From: OFTM34 sp047639415 | GTDB lineage: Bacteria; Planctomycetota; UBA1135; GCA-002686595 | Direction: 5' to 3' | DNA: 16,279 bases | Assembly (NCBI GenBank): GCA_047639415.1 | Contig: JBLINP010000072.1 | Span: 1 to 16,279 of the forward strand | Shown here: positions 7,273 to 15,041 of the stretch, piece by piece | How positions within the stretch are numbered: position 1 is the first letter of the stretch | Layout of the letters: the number at the start of each line of letters is the position of its first letter | Program-made: the position numbers and the translations under genes | Notes under the pieces: generated by a model | What the model was told of the DNA's origin: nothing | What the model saw: the letters and a program-made list of their open reading frames with translations, nothing else | The model's database searches: none

Positions 7273-7620
7273 GCCTCAGATGATCTCATTCTTCGGGCTA
7301 AAAGAGCGCGTAAACCAAAGTGTACGGGAGCGACCCTAGGATGCCTTTTTACAGCGGATCGCGGTAGTGTCTCTATGCCTTCTATGGGTACAAGGCTGGC
7401 AACACTGCAATGAAAGGGGCTGACGATGACCGACGAACTCGGATGCGGTTGGAGCGAATCGGATTTACTAATTTTTGTTGGAGCTAAGTATCTCCATAGA
7501 AACTGTCATTCGAAGCCCCGCAGGGTGAATACAATCCTCGCAAGCAGGAAGCGCTGGATCCGTTCTTTGATGAACGCCACGCCTTATCCGCTCAAACTCA
7601 TTTCTTAACCGTCATCCATT
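7273..7620. other. Divergent intergenic region between glgC and the ABC transporter genes
   Basis: This 348-bp region must contain the promoters of glgC (-) and the ABC ATPase gene (+). A possible sigma70-like pair on the + strand is TTTACA (7348-7353) and TCTATG (7372-7377) with an 18-nt spacer; the -10 match is poor. A 60-codon frame at 7426-7608 has an AAAGGGG motif 6 nt before its ATG, but its product resembles nothing I know. No RNA gene or riboswitch was recognised. Confidence 0.5.
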
Positions 7621-8532
7621 ATGAATGCCGTTCGACTCACTGGAGTCACGAAGACCTACGGGTCTCATAAAGCCGTCGATTCGCTCGACCTCGCAATTCC
7701 GGAGGGGTCGGTCTACGGCTTCATTGGTCCGAATGGATCGGGCAAGACGACCACGATTCGGATGATCCTGCACATCATTCATCCCGATACGGGTGAGATT
7801 GAGGTGCTTGGAAAGCATGAGTCCCGCGCGTCCAACGATCGCATCGGGTACTTGCCGGAAGAACGCGGCATGTATAAGAAGATGACGGTCAAGCGTTTGC
7901 TGACCTACTACGGTTCGCTCAAGGGCATGACTGCTCGCGATGCGAAGCGTGCTGGAAGTGAATGGATGGAGCGGTTGGAACTGGGGGATTGGCTCGACAA
8001 GAAGATCGAGAGCTTGTCGAAAGGCATGGCGCAGAAGGTGCAGTTCATTAGCACCGTGATCTCCGCGCCCGAGTTAGTGATTCTGGACGAACCCTTCTCA
8101 GGGCTCGACCCGGTCAACTTGGAAGTCTTGCGCGAAGCAATTCTCGGACTGCGCGAGCAGGGCTCGACGGTCATTTTTTCTACCCACGACATGTCGATGG
8201 CCGAGCAGATGTGCGATTCAGTCTTCATGATCTTTCGCGGTAAGAAAGTGCTCGATGGAACGGTGGCCGAGATTCGCGCTCGTTATGGGGCCGATACGAT
8301 TCGGTTAAAGGTCGCGGGTGGGCGAGAAGCGCTTAACGGCATCGATGGTATCGATCGAATCGTCGATATGGGACATATGCAAGAAGTGCGCTGCGTAGGG
8401 GATACGCAGGAGTTATTGCGAAGCTTGCTTGCAAAGACATCAGTTCATCATTTCGAAGAAGCGACGCCATCGCTGCACAATATTTTCGTTCGCATCGCTG
8501 GTCCCGAGTCAGAAGAGGTCGCTCATGTCTAA
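7621..8532 (+). CDS. ABC transporter ATP-binding protein, NatA-like
   Basis: A 303-residue ABC ATPase of the ABC-2 exporter type. It has Walker A GPNGSGKT (36-43), a Q-loop equivalent YLPEERGMY (78-85) in which Glu replaces Gln, signature SLSKGMAQKV (131-140) in place of the standard LSGGQ, Walker B LVILDEP (152-158) and switch histidine H189 in STHDM. The LPEERG and LSKGM variants are typical of the NatA/YhaQ-like subgroup. The C-terminal 85 residues form the usual DUF4162-like tail (VLDGTVAEIRARYG). It supplies ATP hydrolysis for the permease encoded next; the two frames overlap by 8 nt (ATGTCTAA), implying coupled translation. No clear Shine-Dalgarno precedes the ATG. The substrate is unknown; relatives export sodium ions, drugs or peptides. 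Confidence 0.93.
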   Translation: MNAVRLTGVTKTYGSHKAVDSLDLAIPEGSVYGFIGPNGSGKTTTIRMILHIIHPDTGEIEVLGKHESRASNDRIGYLPEERGMYKKMTVKRLLTYYGSLKGMTARDAKRAGSEWMERLELGDWLDKKIESLSKGMAQKVQFISTVISAPELVILDEPFSGLDPVNLEVLREAILGLREQGSTVIFSTHDMSMAEQMCDSVFMIFRGKKVLDGTVAEIRARYGADTIRLKVAGGREALNGIDGIDRIVDMGHMQEVRCVGDTQELLRSLLAKTSVHHFEEATPSLHNIFVRIAGPESEEVAHV

Positions 8533-9859
8533 GATATTCACGATTGGTGCAACTGAGTATCTCAATGCGGTGCGAAGCAAAGCGTTTTTGATCGGCATCA
8601 TTTTTATGCCGATCATGATGTCTGGCGGAATAATCGTTCAAGCGATTGTGGATGACACCGTCGATACCACTGAGCGCAACTTTGCGGTTCTCGACAAGAC
8701 GGGGAAACTCTTCGAAGTGCTGGAATCCGCTGTTCAGAAGCGAAATGACAAGGCTTTTGAGTTAGTTGTCGCAGCTGTGGATGGGGAGCAGCCAGAGCGC
8801 AATCAGGTTCGGCCATTATTTCCGATCGAACGCTATAAACATGCTGAGGAAGAGACGCGTTCGGCGGAACTCGTTCTTTCGGAACGCGTACGTAACGGTG
8901 ATCTCTTCGCCTTTGTCGTGATTGAGAAGAACGCCTTCGCGAGTAAGAGCAAGCCCAAGGATCTGATCGGATATTACTCAGGTTCTCCGTCCTACGGCGA
9001 TTTGTCCCAGTGGGTCCGGTCCGAAATTCAAACGGAGGTCGAGCGAGTTCGACTTGAAAAGGAGGAACTAGACGCGGACGTTGTCGAAGCCATAACTCAC
9101 CCAGTTCACTTCAACGAGTACGGTCTGATTAAAGAGAATGAGGAAGGCGGGGAATCCGATAAGAAGGAGGACAACAAGTTCGAGACCTTTGTGATCCCCT
9201 TTGCGTCCATGTTCTTGATGTTCGCGATGATCATGATGAGTGCACCGCAGTCATTGAACGTGGTCTTGGAAGAGAAGATGCAAAAGATCTCCGAGGTCTT
9301 GATTTCGGCTGTGACCCCCTTCGAATTGATGATGGGCAAGCTATTGGGGACCGTTTATCTCTCGATGACCCTGTCCTTTTTGTATTTGGGTGGGATCATG
9401 GCCGCGACGCATTACTTCGAAGTCGAGAACATGGTTCCGCTTCTCAACTACGGCTGGTTCTTATTGTTCCAGTTGATGGCGCTGGCAATCTTTAGCTCCA
9501 TCTTTGCCGCCATCGGTGCCGCTTGTTCGGAGATGCGCGACGCCCAGAGTTTGATGACACCCGCGATGCTGATATTCGTGCTACCGATGTTTTTCTTGGG
9601 ACCTGTGCTCGAATCGCCGCACGGAACCTTGGCGACGGTGCTGTCTTTATTCCCGCCTGCGACTCCCATGATCATGATGGTGCGCGTTTCAATCGCTCCG
9701 GGTCCGCCTGAGTGGCAACTAGCCTTGTCGGTCGTTTTGACAGCACTTTTCACAATCGGCTGCGTTTGGGCTGCGGGCAAAGTCTTCCGCATCGGTTTGC
9801 TCTCGACGGGACAAGCCCCGTCGATTCGCAAACTAATTGGCTGGGTCTTCTCGAAGTAG
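8525..9859 (+). CDS. ABC-2 type permease, NatB-like
   Basis: A 444-residue membrane protein and the partner of the preceding ATPase. It has one N-terminal membrane helix (about 20-42), a large extracytoplasmic domain (about 45-215, with an acidic/lysine stretch at 203-219), then about five helices: 222-242, 272-295, 308-334, 344-362 and 397-417. The sequence LEEKMQKISEVLISAVTPFELMMGKLLG, in two pieces around 248-275, is the conserved cytoplasmic coupling segment of NatB/ABC-2 permeases (EEK...EVL...GK..G). The ATG at 8525 is preferred over upstream in-frame starts inside the ATPase gene because it gives the standard N-terminus (MSKIFTIGATEYLNAVRSKAF) and AGAAGAGG lies just before it. The last 27 nt overlap the 3' end of the opposite-strand gene. 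Confidence 0.92.
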   Translation: MSKIFTIGATEYLNAVRSKAFLIGIIFMPIMMSGGIIVQAIVDDTVDTTERNFAVLDKTGKLFEVLESAVQKRNDKAFELVVAAVDGEQPERNQVRPLFPIERYKHAEEETRSAELVLSERVRNGDLFAFVVIEKNAFASKSKPKDLIGYYSGSPSYGDLSQWVRSEIQTEVERVRLEKEELDADVVEAITHPVHFNEYGLIKENEEGGESDKKEDNKFETFVIPFASMFLMFAMIMMSAPQSLNVVLEEKMQKISEVLISAVTPFELMMGKLLGTVYLSMTLSFLYLGGIMAATHYFEVENMVPLLNYGWFLLFQLMALAIFSSIFAAIGAACSEMRDAQSLMTPAMLIFVLPMFFLGPVLESPHGTLATVLSLFPPATPMIMMVRVSIAPGPPEWQLALSVVLTALFTIGCVWAAGKVFRIGLLSTGQAPSIRKLIGWVFSK

Positions 9860-11251
9860 AAGAGCCAGTACGCGATCCGCGACGGAGGTCATCTCAACGA
9901 TGCCCGTCGCGGGAGCGCCGCCGCAGTTGTCGAATCCCGCGCTGGACATAAAGACGGGTCCAGCGTCGGGCGTCGCGGGCAAACGCCCATGACTACCACG
10001 GACGAGTTCGGCATTGATCGGGATCACGTCCATCATGTAGCGCAGCCCGATGACTTTGCGCGCTAATCGATTGGCTATTCGAGCTTTGGGGAACTTGATA
10101 GACGGGTCGACGAATAGTTCGGCCGGGTCGTAGCCAGGCTTGCGATGAATGTCGACGGTGGGAGCGAAGTCGGGTGCTTGGGCGTCGCCCTGCCAGTAGT
10201 AATAGGTGAACCAAGCGCCGGCTTCGGCAACGGCAACAATGTCGCCGGCGTTGGCATGGTCGAGTCCTGCTGAAGCGCGGTCGTCGCAGCTAAGTAATTG
10301 GTCAATTCCGGATAGTGATTGCAACGCTTCGAGAGCTGCTTGTTTTGATGCGGAGCTTTTCGTGTAGATGTGCGCGACTTGATGATCGCTGACTGCGAAG
10401 GCTTCGGAAGCGAACGGATCGAGGTACTCGCCGAACGGACCCGGTCGTACTTTCAGTAGCCCCGCTTCGCGCAAGCAGCGATTGATGTGTATCGCTCGCG
10501 AAACCGGTTCGATGCCGTACTCGCTCACCACGATGGTTTCCGCGTCAAACTTATCGGCGGCGCTGACGAGTTCGCCAACCAGCCCGTCCACTTCGACGAG
10601 CGCGCGCTTGGATTGCGGTGCTTCTGGTCCGAAGCGCTGATGGTCGTAATCGAGATGCGGCAAGTAGACCATCGTCAATGACGGTTTGTGGCGCTCCATC
10701 GAAACGAGAGCGGCGTCGGTGATCCAGCGACTCGATGCGAGTCCGGCACGCGGTCCCCAGAAGTCGAAGAAGGGAAAGGCACCCAACGGGTCTTCCAACT
10801 CCTCGCGATAACTCGGCGGGGAGGTGTAGATCGAAAAGTCTTTGCGACCGTCAGCCGCGTAGAAGGGGCGTGGCGTAACGGACCAGTCGACCGCCGCTCC
10901 CATATTGAACCACCAAAACAATTTGGCGCAGGTGAACTTCGGGTCGAGAGCGCGGGCCTTCTCATACAGCTTCATCCCATCGACCAAAGCGTTCGATTGC
11001 TTCCAAAAGGCAATCTCTTGGGTTTTGGGGTCCATCCAACCATTGCCGACAACGCCGTGTTCGGTTGGGAGTTTTCCGGTCAGCATCGTCGCTTGGGCAC
11101 TCATCGTGACCGCCGGCAGGATCGACGTCATCGGCGCGGATGCACCGCGTTTGGCCAGAGCGAAAAGGTTGGGCGTGGACTCGTCGATTTGTCGCGAGCT
11201 GAGTCCGACGACGTTGAGCAATAGCACGGGTTTCATGGGCGACGCGGTCAC
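9833..11251 (-). CDS. Alkaline-phosphatase-superfamily phosphodiesterase/nucleotide pyrophosphatase-like protein
   Basis: A 472-residue protein with the core of type I phosphodiesterase/nucleotide pyrophosphatase: LLLNVVGLS at the N-terminus, ILPAVTMSAQATMLTG with candidate nucleophile T49, PTEHGVVGNGW, LPHLDYDHQRFGP (D201/D203/H204), VVSEYGIEPV (E244/Y245), SDHQVAHIY (H290), and a late GSHGRLP (H421). In standard members the first strand ends in a metal-binding Asp and the central motif is SDHG; here these are Val-Gly and SEYG. No signal peptide is seen, so it is probably cytoplasmic. It recalls the phosphodiesterase of ebo-type clusters, but no other ebo gene is nearby. The GTG start at 11251 is chosen because GAGGAA lies 5 nt upstream; the ATG at 11236 (MKPVLLLNVVG) is a fair alternative. 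Confidence 0.85.
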   Translation of the reverse strand: MTASPMKPVLLLNVVGLSSRQIDESTPNLFALAKRGASAPMTSILPAVTMSAQATMLTGKLPTEHGVVGNGWMDPKTQEIAFWKQSNALVDGMKLYEKARALDPKFTCAKLFWWFNMGAAVDWSVTPRPFYAADGRKDFSIYTSPPSYREELEDPLGAFPFFDFWGPRAGLASSRWITDAALVSMERHKPSLTMVYLPHLDYDHQRFGPEAPQSKRALVEVDGLVGELVSAADKFDAETIVVSEYGIEPVSRAIHINRCLREAGLLKVRPGPFGEYLDPFASEAFAVSDHQVAHIYTKSSASKQAALEALQSLSGIDQLLSCDDRASAGLDHANAGDIVAVAEAGAWFTYYYWQGDAQAPDFAPTVDIHRKPGYDPAELFVDPSIKFPKARIANRLARKVIGLRYMMDVIPINAELVRGSHGRLPATPDAGPVFMSSAGFDNCGGAPATGIVEMTSVADRVLALLLREDPAN

Positions 11252-11256
11252 TTTGG

Positions 11257-11262
11257 TTCCTC
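11257..11262 (-). promoter_or_regulatory. Shine-Dalgarno supporting the GTG start of the phosphodiesterase gene
   Basis: On the - strand GAGGAA ends 5 nt before the GTG at 11251. It would be 20 nt from the next in-frame ATG, too far for normal initiation. Confidence 0.55.
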
Positions 11263-11283
11263 GAAGTCTGATAGCATGCCGCG

Positions 11284-11646
11284 ATGTCGTCCTGGTTGAA
11301 GAATGTCTTTTCGTTGTTCGGGTCCAAACCCGCTCTAATTCGTGGTGCCGGTAAGCTAGAGGAGGGCTTCGCGAAGAAAATCGTCTTCGGCGATCCCCTC
11401 GCTGGCCAGGGTGTCGAGGTGATTCTATGCCGAGTCGACGGCAAGTTGGAGGCGCTCGATGCCGCTTGTCCGCATGAAGACGGTCAAATCATCGAGGGAC
11501 CGCTGCACGACGGAAAGTACGCGGTCTGCCCGCTGCACAACTTTTGGTTCAATCCCGCGAATGGCGATGCGATGAACACAGTATGTAAGCGCGCGAAGAC
11601 CTACAAAGTTCGCGAGATCGATGGCGACTGCGAAATTTGGCTCTAA
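11284..11646 (+). CDS. Rieske [2Fe-2S] ferredoxin-like protein
   Basis: A 120-residue soluble electron-transfer protein with both halves of the Rieske cluster site: ACPHEDG (C62, H64) and VCPLHNF (C82, H85), separated by 17 residues as in Rieske ferredoxins and NirD-like subunits. Typical flanks are present (EVILCRVDGKLEALDAACPH, then FNPANGDA). The N-terminal 20 residues (MSSWLKNVFSLFGSKPALIR) are slightly amphipathic, with no clear signal or anchor. No oxygenase or reductase partner gene is adjacent, so its redox partner is unknown. It is divergent from the phosphodiesterase gene, with only 32 bp between the two start codons. No Shine-Dalgarno is evident, so the mRNA may be leaderless or nearly so. 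A strong hairpin follows at 11675. Confidence 0.93.
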   Translation: MSSWLKNVFSLFGSKPALIRGAGKLEEGFAKKIVFGDPLAGQGVEVILCRVDGKLEALDAACPHEDGQIIEGPLHDGKYAVCPLHNFWFNPANGDAMNTVCKRAKTYKVREIDGDCEIWL

Positions 11647-11674
11647 ACGACCAGTCGAAAGAGCGCCCCTAACA

Positions 11675-11716
11675 ACGAAGCCCTCGCAGAGTCAGGTGAC
11701 TCGGCGAGGGCTTCGT
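11675..11716. terminator. Long bidirectional terminator hairpin
   Basis: ACGAAGCCCTCGC (11675-11687) pairs perfectly over 13 bp with GCGAGGGCTTCGT (11704-11716). Inside it GAGTCA/TGACTC forms a further 5-6 bp stem separated by one mismatch. It lies 28 nt after the Rieske stop and 57 nt past the end of the convergent secreted-protein gene, so it can serve both. The T-tract is poor (GATTTATC on the + side). Confidence 0.8.
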
Positions 11717-11773
11717 GATTTATCGATGGGGCGATCTAAGAAGGCTCACACCCCGGCTCGTCTCGAACTCCCT

Positions 11774-13546
11774 TTACTCTGCCGAGAGACGGAAGCGCAG
11801 CGAATTTTCGTCCCAAGTGAAGGCCGAATAAATCGTGCCCTCGAAATAGCGACTCACGATGCTGGGTGAAGGCCACGGCGTTTTAGGGTTGATCGGGAAT
11901 CCCTTGGGTGGCTTCCAACCGGTCATCATCGAGACCATGGGCAGCATGCGTGATGCGCTTTGCAAGCCTGCGATGATCGACTTGAGATTGTCCTGCGTTT
12001 CGTAGATCGAGAAGTTCGTCGCTTTGCGATTCTTCAGGATGGGGTCGGCGAAGCGTCCCTTGTCCATCACCGAGATGGAGCCTTCATCGAGCATGCGAAT
12101 GGCTTCGGCTATGGGGGTCGGTTGCATGCCTATGAGCAAGCTACTTTCGGTAAAGGCCCAATGGATTCCGGCCATGCCGAAGTTGATGGACTTGATCTCA
12201 TGCTCGTTGACAATTTTGGAACCGACCTCTTGCTGCCAAAACATTTCTACGAGGTTATCGACCGCGGTCTCAACTCGTGCGGAATCAAGGAGCCCGATCA
12301 AAGCGGCGCTGCCGTAACTAGCAACGGGGCTATCGCCCTTCACGGCTCCAAACATCGAACTCGCCATTCCGAACGAAGATTCGGAACTCGGAACCTCGAC
12401 GGAAAAATTAGCCTGACCACCTGTTAGTTGATTTAAGAAGTCGCCTTCGATGTCGATGCCCATTGCCGCAACACCCTGAAGCGCTTGTTGAGCTTTGGCG
12501 AACTCGTCGGGTGCGAAGGAGTGCAGTAAATCGAGGGCCATATTGAATATGCCCTGATAGTCGAGATTGACCGTCGACAGACTCGAACTCTGTCTGGGAA
12601 CTTGTTTGAGAAGGTCAACCGGGATACCTCCAAGCAAGTAGCGGAAGGAGGAGATCAATCCTTCCTTCGGCATAGAAAGAGCGATTTGGAAATCGAGTTG
12701 CTCGCCGTCTCCGATGCTGGCGCCGCCGTGCAACCACGTGATTTGACCAATTTCGTTGAGGATCGATTCCGGTACCGGTGACCCATGCAATTGACCGGAA
12801 GCTTTCAAACCATCCCAAAACGCGCCGATGTTGACGTGAAACTCAACATGCGGATCGAAGTCTTGAGCACCGCGCGCTTTCTTGAAGTCATCCGTCCCCA
12901 AGAGCCCACCATCTGTGTTATCGCCTGACCAACGGTCAACGACTTCCGTGATTGATTGACCGACAGCTTTGTCACTTTGCGAGCCCACGATGACAACGGC
13001 GTCGCCGAGTTCAGCGATTTTCACCGTGAAGGGTTCCTGAAGGTTCTTCCCACTGGCGGACATGATCTGGATGCCACCGTGTTCGGACCCGGAGAGGACG
13101 ACTTCGCTTTTGAAGCGTTCGAGCAAGCCTCCGAGCAATTGATCAAAACCCGAGCGATCGTCGCCGAGCTCCAACATCAAACCGACGATTGGATTCTCAG
13201 GATTGTTGTCGACCAATTGAGTGAAGACGACAACCGACCCATTCAATGCAGACAGGAAAGCGGCTTCGTCAAATTCGCTTCCTAGGAGTTGGTCGAGGTT
13301 GAACTCTCTCGAAGCCTCCTCCATCAAATTCCCGGTGAAGTGCTCGATAAGCTTGGCGACCTCTTCGTCCTGACCAAATCGACAGAACGAGTTCTTGAGC
13401 GAGTTGCTTCGCCAGTCGTCAATGTTGCCGATCGCGAGAACGGCAACGGCATCTTTTGGGGTTAGCGTGAGCAGGTAATTTGAGTGAACTGGAGCCGGTT
13501 GACTAACAGTTGAGCCAATGGCGGTCAGGAGCAGGGTGAGCAGCAT
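11774..13546 (-). CDS. Large secreted protein of unknown function
   Basis: A 590-residue protein I do not recognise. It opens with a short hydrophobic signal (MLLTLLLTAIGSTVSQ, likely cleaved before PAPVHS) that lacks the usual basic residues. The mature part shows repeating blocks of beta-strand plus helix: AVAVLAIGNIDDW, GSVVVFTQLVDN, DAVVIVGSQSD, SSLLIGMQ. These alternate with long helices (about 55-80, 325-360, 440-470), plus Gly/Leu runs such as LLGGLLERF. Cysteine is nearly absent (one at C55), and there is no membrane helix beyond the signal. The layout suggests two or more copies of a similar alpha/beta unit, seen in phrases like LIGLLDSARVETAVDNLVEMF and FDQLLGGLLERF. It stands alone, ends at the shared hairpin terminator, and is likely exported to the periplasm or surface. 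The ATG at 13546 has only a weak AGAGAA upstream. Confidence 0.75.
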   Translation of the reverse strand: MLLTLLLTAIGSTVSQPAPVHSNYLLTLTPKDAVAVLAIGNIDDWRSNSLKNSFCRFGQDEEVAKLIEHFTGNLMEEASREFNLDQLLGSEFDEAAFLSALNGSVVVFTQLVDNNPENPIVGLMLELGDDRSGFDQLLGGLLERFKSEVVLSGSEHGGIQIMSASGKNLQEPFTVKIAELGDAVVIVGSQSDKAVGQSITEVVDRWSGDNTDGGLLGTDDFKKARGAQDFDPHVEFHVNIGAFWDGLKASGQLHGSPVPESILNEIGQITWLHGGASIGDGEQLDFQIALSMPKEGLISSFRYLLGGIPVDLLKQVPRQSSSLSTVNLDYQGIFNMALDLLHSFAPDEFAKAQQALQGVAAMGIDIEGDFLNQLTGGQANFSVEVPSSESSFGMASSMFGAVKGDSPVASYGSAALIGLLDSARVETAVDNLVEMFWQQEVGSKIVNEHEIKSINFGMAGIHWAFTESSLLIGMQPTPIAEAIRMLDEGSISVMDKGRFADPILKNRKATNFSIYETQDNLKSIIAGLQSASRMLPMVSMMTGWKPPKGFPINPKTPWPSPSIVSRYFEGTIYSAFTWDENSLRFRLSAE

Positions 13547-13574
13547 TCTGGTGTTCTCTGAATTGTGAAGCTGT

Positions 13575-13617
13575 GAGTCTCGGCGACGAGGGCCGAACGG
13601 GGGTGAGGGAGAGACTC
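13575..13617. repeat. Short inverted repeat in the intergenic region
   Basis: GAGTCTC (13575-13581) and GAGACTC (13611-13617) are perfect 7-bp inverted arms, 29 nt apart, in the 242-bp gap between the secreted-protein gene (-) and the thioesterase gene (+). They lie in the likely 5' leader of the secreted-protein gene. They could form a hairpin or be an operator; nothing else in the gap was recognised. Confidence 0.3.
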
Positions 13618-13788
13618 GGCGGAGGGAGGTGGATGGACGATTCCGGACGCTTCTCTGTGACTAAGCGCGGCCTTGCGCGGCTCGTTCCGTATCATTTTTG
13701 ATGCATTCGAAGAACCAGGCAACGTTTTGCGGACGGCCTCCGGTCAGTCGGGCGTTCTCGCGCGACTAACAGGGAAGAAAATACAGTC

Positions 13789-14196
13789 ATGACTAGCTCA
13801 GAGGATCGACCAAAACTCCATTTCGAGCACACTGAGCGCATTCGCTGGGTCGATCTTGACGCTGCCGGCGTCTTGAATAATGCGGTCTACCTCACTCTTT
13901 TAGAGCAGGCTCGTTTTGCCTACTTTGGGTCCCTAGGCCTAGTTGAAGGCCATCAGTTCCCCTTTTTGCTGGGCGACACCCACGTTCGATACCTCCACCC
14001 GGGGCAAGCTGGGAGCCTGGCCACGATTCGATGCGGGGTCGTTCGTTTGGGCAACAAGAGCTTCGATATGGAGTACGAAGTGTTTCAAGACGAGGTCCTG
14101 CTTGCTCGTGCGGAAGCGACGTTGGTGTGGGTGAACGAAAATTTGGAGAGCGTGGCGATTCCCGCTGAAGCTCGGACGTTGATCGAGCCCATCTGA
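13789..14196 (+). CDS. Hot-dog-fold acyl-CoA thioesterase (4HBT family)
   Basis: A 135-residue single-domain protein with the 4-hydroxybenzoyl-CoA thioesterase/YbgC pattern: RIRWVDLDAAGVLNNAVYLTLLEQARFAYF, seen in two pieces at about 17-46. The second Asp of DLD (D24) aligns with catalytic D17 of Pseudomonas 4HBT. The usual GHVNN is GVLNN. Then HVRYLHPGQAG, a second-strand signature, RLGNKSFDMEYEVF and LLARAEATLVWVN complete the fold. It should hydrolyse acyl-CoA or acyl-carrier thioesters; chain length and specificity cannot be told. It stands alone, after a 242-bp gap and before a 467-bp gene-poor region. GGGA lies 13 nt before the ATG, a rather distant Shine-Dalgarno. Confidence 0.92.
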   Translation: MTSSEDRPKLHFEHTERIRWVDLDAAGVLNNAVYLTLLEQARFAYFGSLGLVEGHQFPFLLGDTHVRYLHPGQAGSLATIRCGVVRLGNKSFDMEYEVFQDEVLLARAEATLVWVNENLESVAIPAEARTLIEPI

Positions 14197-14663
14197 ATGC
14201 CTTTACCGAACTGACTGGCATCCGTGTTGTTCACTCGGAGCTAAGTCCTAAGGGGGTAAAGGGCTGCCATCGTTCAGGTGGCGGGTGGGGCCTCAAACGG
14301 CGAATGGGCTCGTAAGTGGTTGGTTGGTAGGCGGTTAGCTCGCCGCATCAACACCAATGCCGGTCAGTTCCGTGGTCCTATTTGGATTGGGTGGTTCGGG
14401 GCGGGCAGGCAGTCGATCGAGAAGTGCTGCCGGCGGGGATCGGGACGCGATGCAGCTCAGTTGCGATTACTCGTTTCCGTAAAGAGGTTTACGGGCGGTG
14501 GTCGATTCGCTCTCCGCCCCTCGTTCAGTTCTCTAACACAGATCGAGGAGAATATAGATGCGTGACAGCCGACGACAACGATCTTGGTCGTATTACCGAG
14601 GTAGTTGTTATCTCGGGCACCGGCAGAGCCCTCAGTCCGGACTGGGGAATTGGAGAAGACGTC
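14197..14663 (+). other. Gene-poor region upstream of the BlaI-type repressor gene
   Basis: This 467-bp region holds no convincing gene. It is G-rich on the + strand in its first half. A good Shine-Dalgarno-like GAGGAG lies 8 nt before an ATG at 14558, but that frame overlaps the repressor gene out of phase and gives an Arg/Ser-rich product unlike a real protein. No classical BlaI operator (TACA-N2-TGTA) was found; the nearest match is TACC-GA-GGTA in the leader. The promoter and autoregulatory site of the blaI/M56 pair should lie here. Confidence 0.5.
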
Positions 14664-15041
14664 ATGAGTCGACAGCATCATCTCGGCGAACTGCAACTCG
14701 CAATTATGCGGGTGCTTTGGGAGCACGGCGAAGCAACGGTGGCCAGTGTCCATCGGGACTTGGAGGAGCAGCGTGCGCTGACGACGATCGCGACGATGCT
14801 TTCCAAGATGGAGAAGAAGGGCATCGTCGTTCATCGCGAAGAGGGACGGCAGTTCGTTTACCGAACCACCGTGAGCGAAGCCGAGGTGCAGAAGACAATG
14901 GTCGCCTCGCTCACCGAGAAATTGTTCGAAGGCGACGTGACCGCGCTGGTCAGTCACCTTTTGACGAGTCAAGAAATTGACGTCACGAAACTCGAGCGTT
15001 TGCAGGGAATGATTGAACAGCGTCGCCGATTGGAGGATTGA
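14664..15041 (+). CDS. BlaI/MecI/CopY-family transcriptional repressor
   Basis: A 125-residue winged-helix repressor. Residues 7-70 carry the family pattern LGELQLAIMRVLWEHGEATVA, then TTIATMLSKMEKKGIV and the wing REEGRQFVYRTTVS. The C-terminal helices (73-123) form the dimerisation domain. In staphylococcal BlaI the protease-sensitive Asn-Phe lies in LVLNFV; the aligned segment here is LVSHLL, so cleavage at that exact bond is not expected. It should bind DNA as a dimer upstream of its own operon and possibly elsewhere. The ATG at 14664 has GGAG 8 nt upstream and gives the standard N-terminus; the upstream in-frame extension does not resemble the family. The next gene starts one base after its stop, the usual repressor/M56 sensor-protease arrangement. 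Confidence 0.95.
   Translation: MSRQHHLGELQLAIMRVLWEHGEATVASVHRDLEEQRALTTIATMLSKMEKKGIVVHREEGRQFVYRTTVSEAEVQKTMVASLTEKLFEGDVTALVSHLLTSQEIDVTKLERLQGMIEQRRRLED

Noticed and set aside
7426..7608. 60-codon frame with a Shine-Dalgarno-like AAAGGGG before the ATP-binding protein gene
   Set aside because: Product has no recognisable pattern and its composition resembles translated noncoding DNA. Conservation in relatives would be needed.
10688..11224. 178-codon frame on the + strand opposite the phosphodiesterase gene
   Set aside because: It lies fully antisense to a gene with clear family motifs and its product is not protein-like.
9833..11251. An ebo-type cluster
   Set aside because: The phosphodiesterase resembles the one in ebo clusters, but no prenyltransferase, TatD-like hydrolase or dehydroquinate-synthase-like gene is next to it.
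14197..14663. Classical BlaI operator (TACA-N2-TGTA)
   Set aside because: No match found; only a weak TACC-GA-GGTA, too short to call.
14558..14980. 140-codon frame with a good GAGGAG ribosome site, overlapping the repressor
   Set aside because: Runs out of phase through the repressor gene and yields an Arg/Ser-rich product. A leader peptide is possible but not supported.
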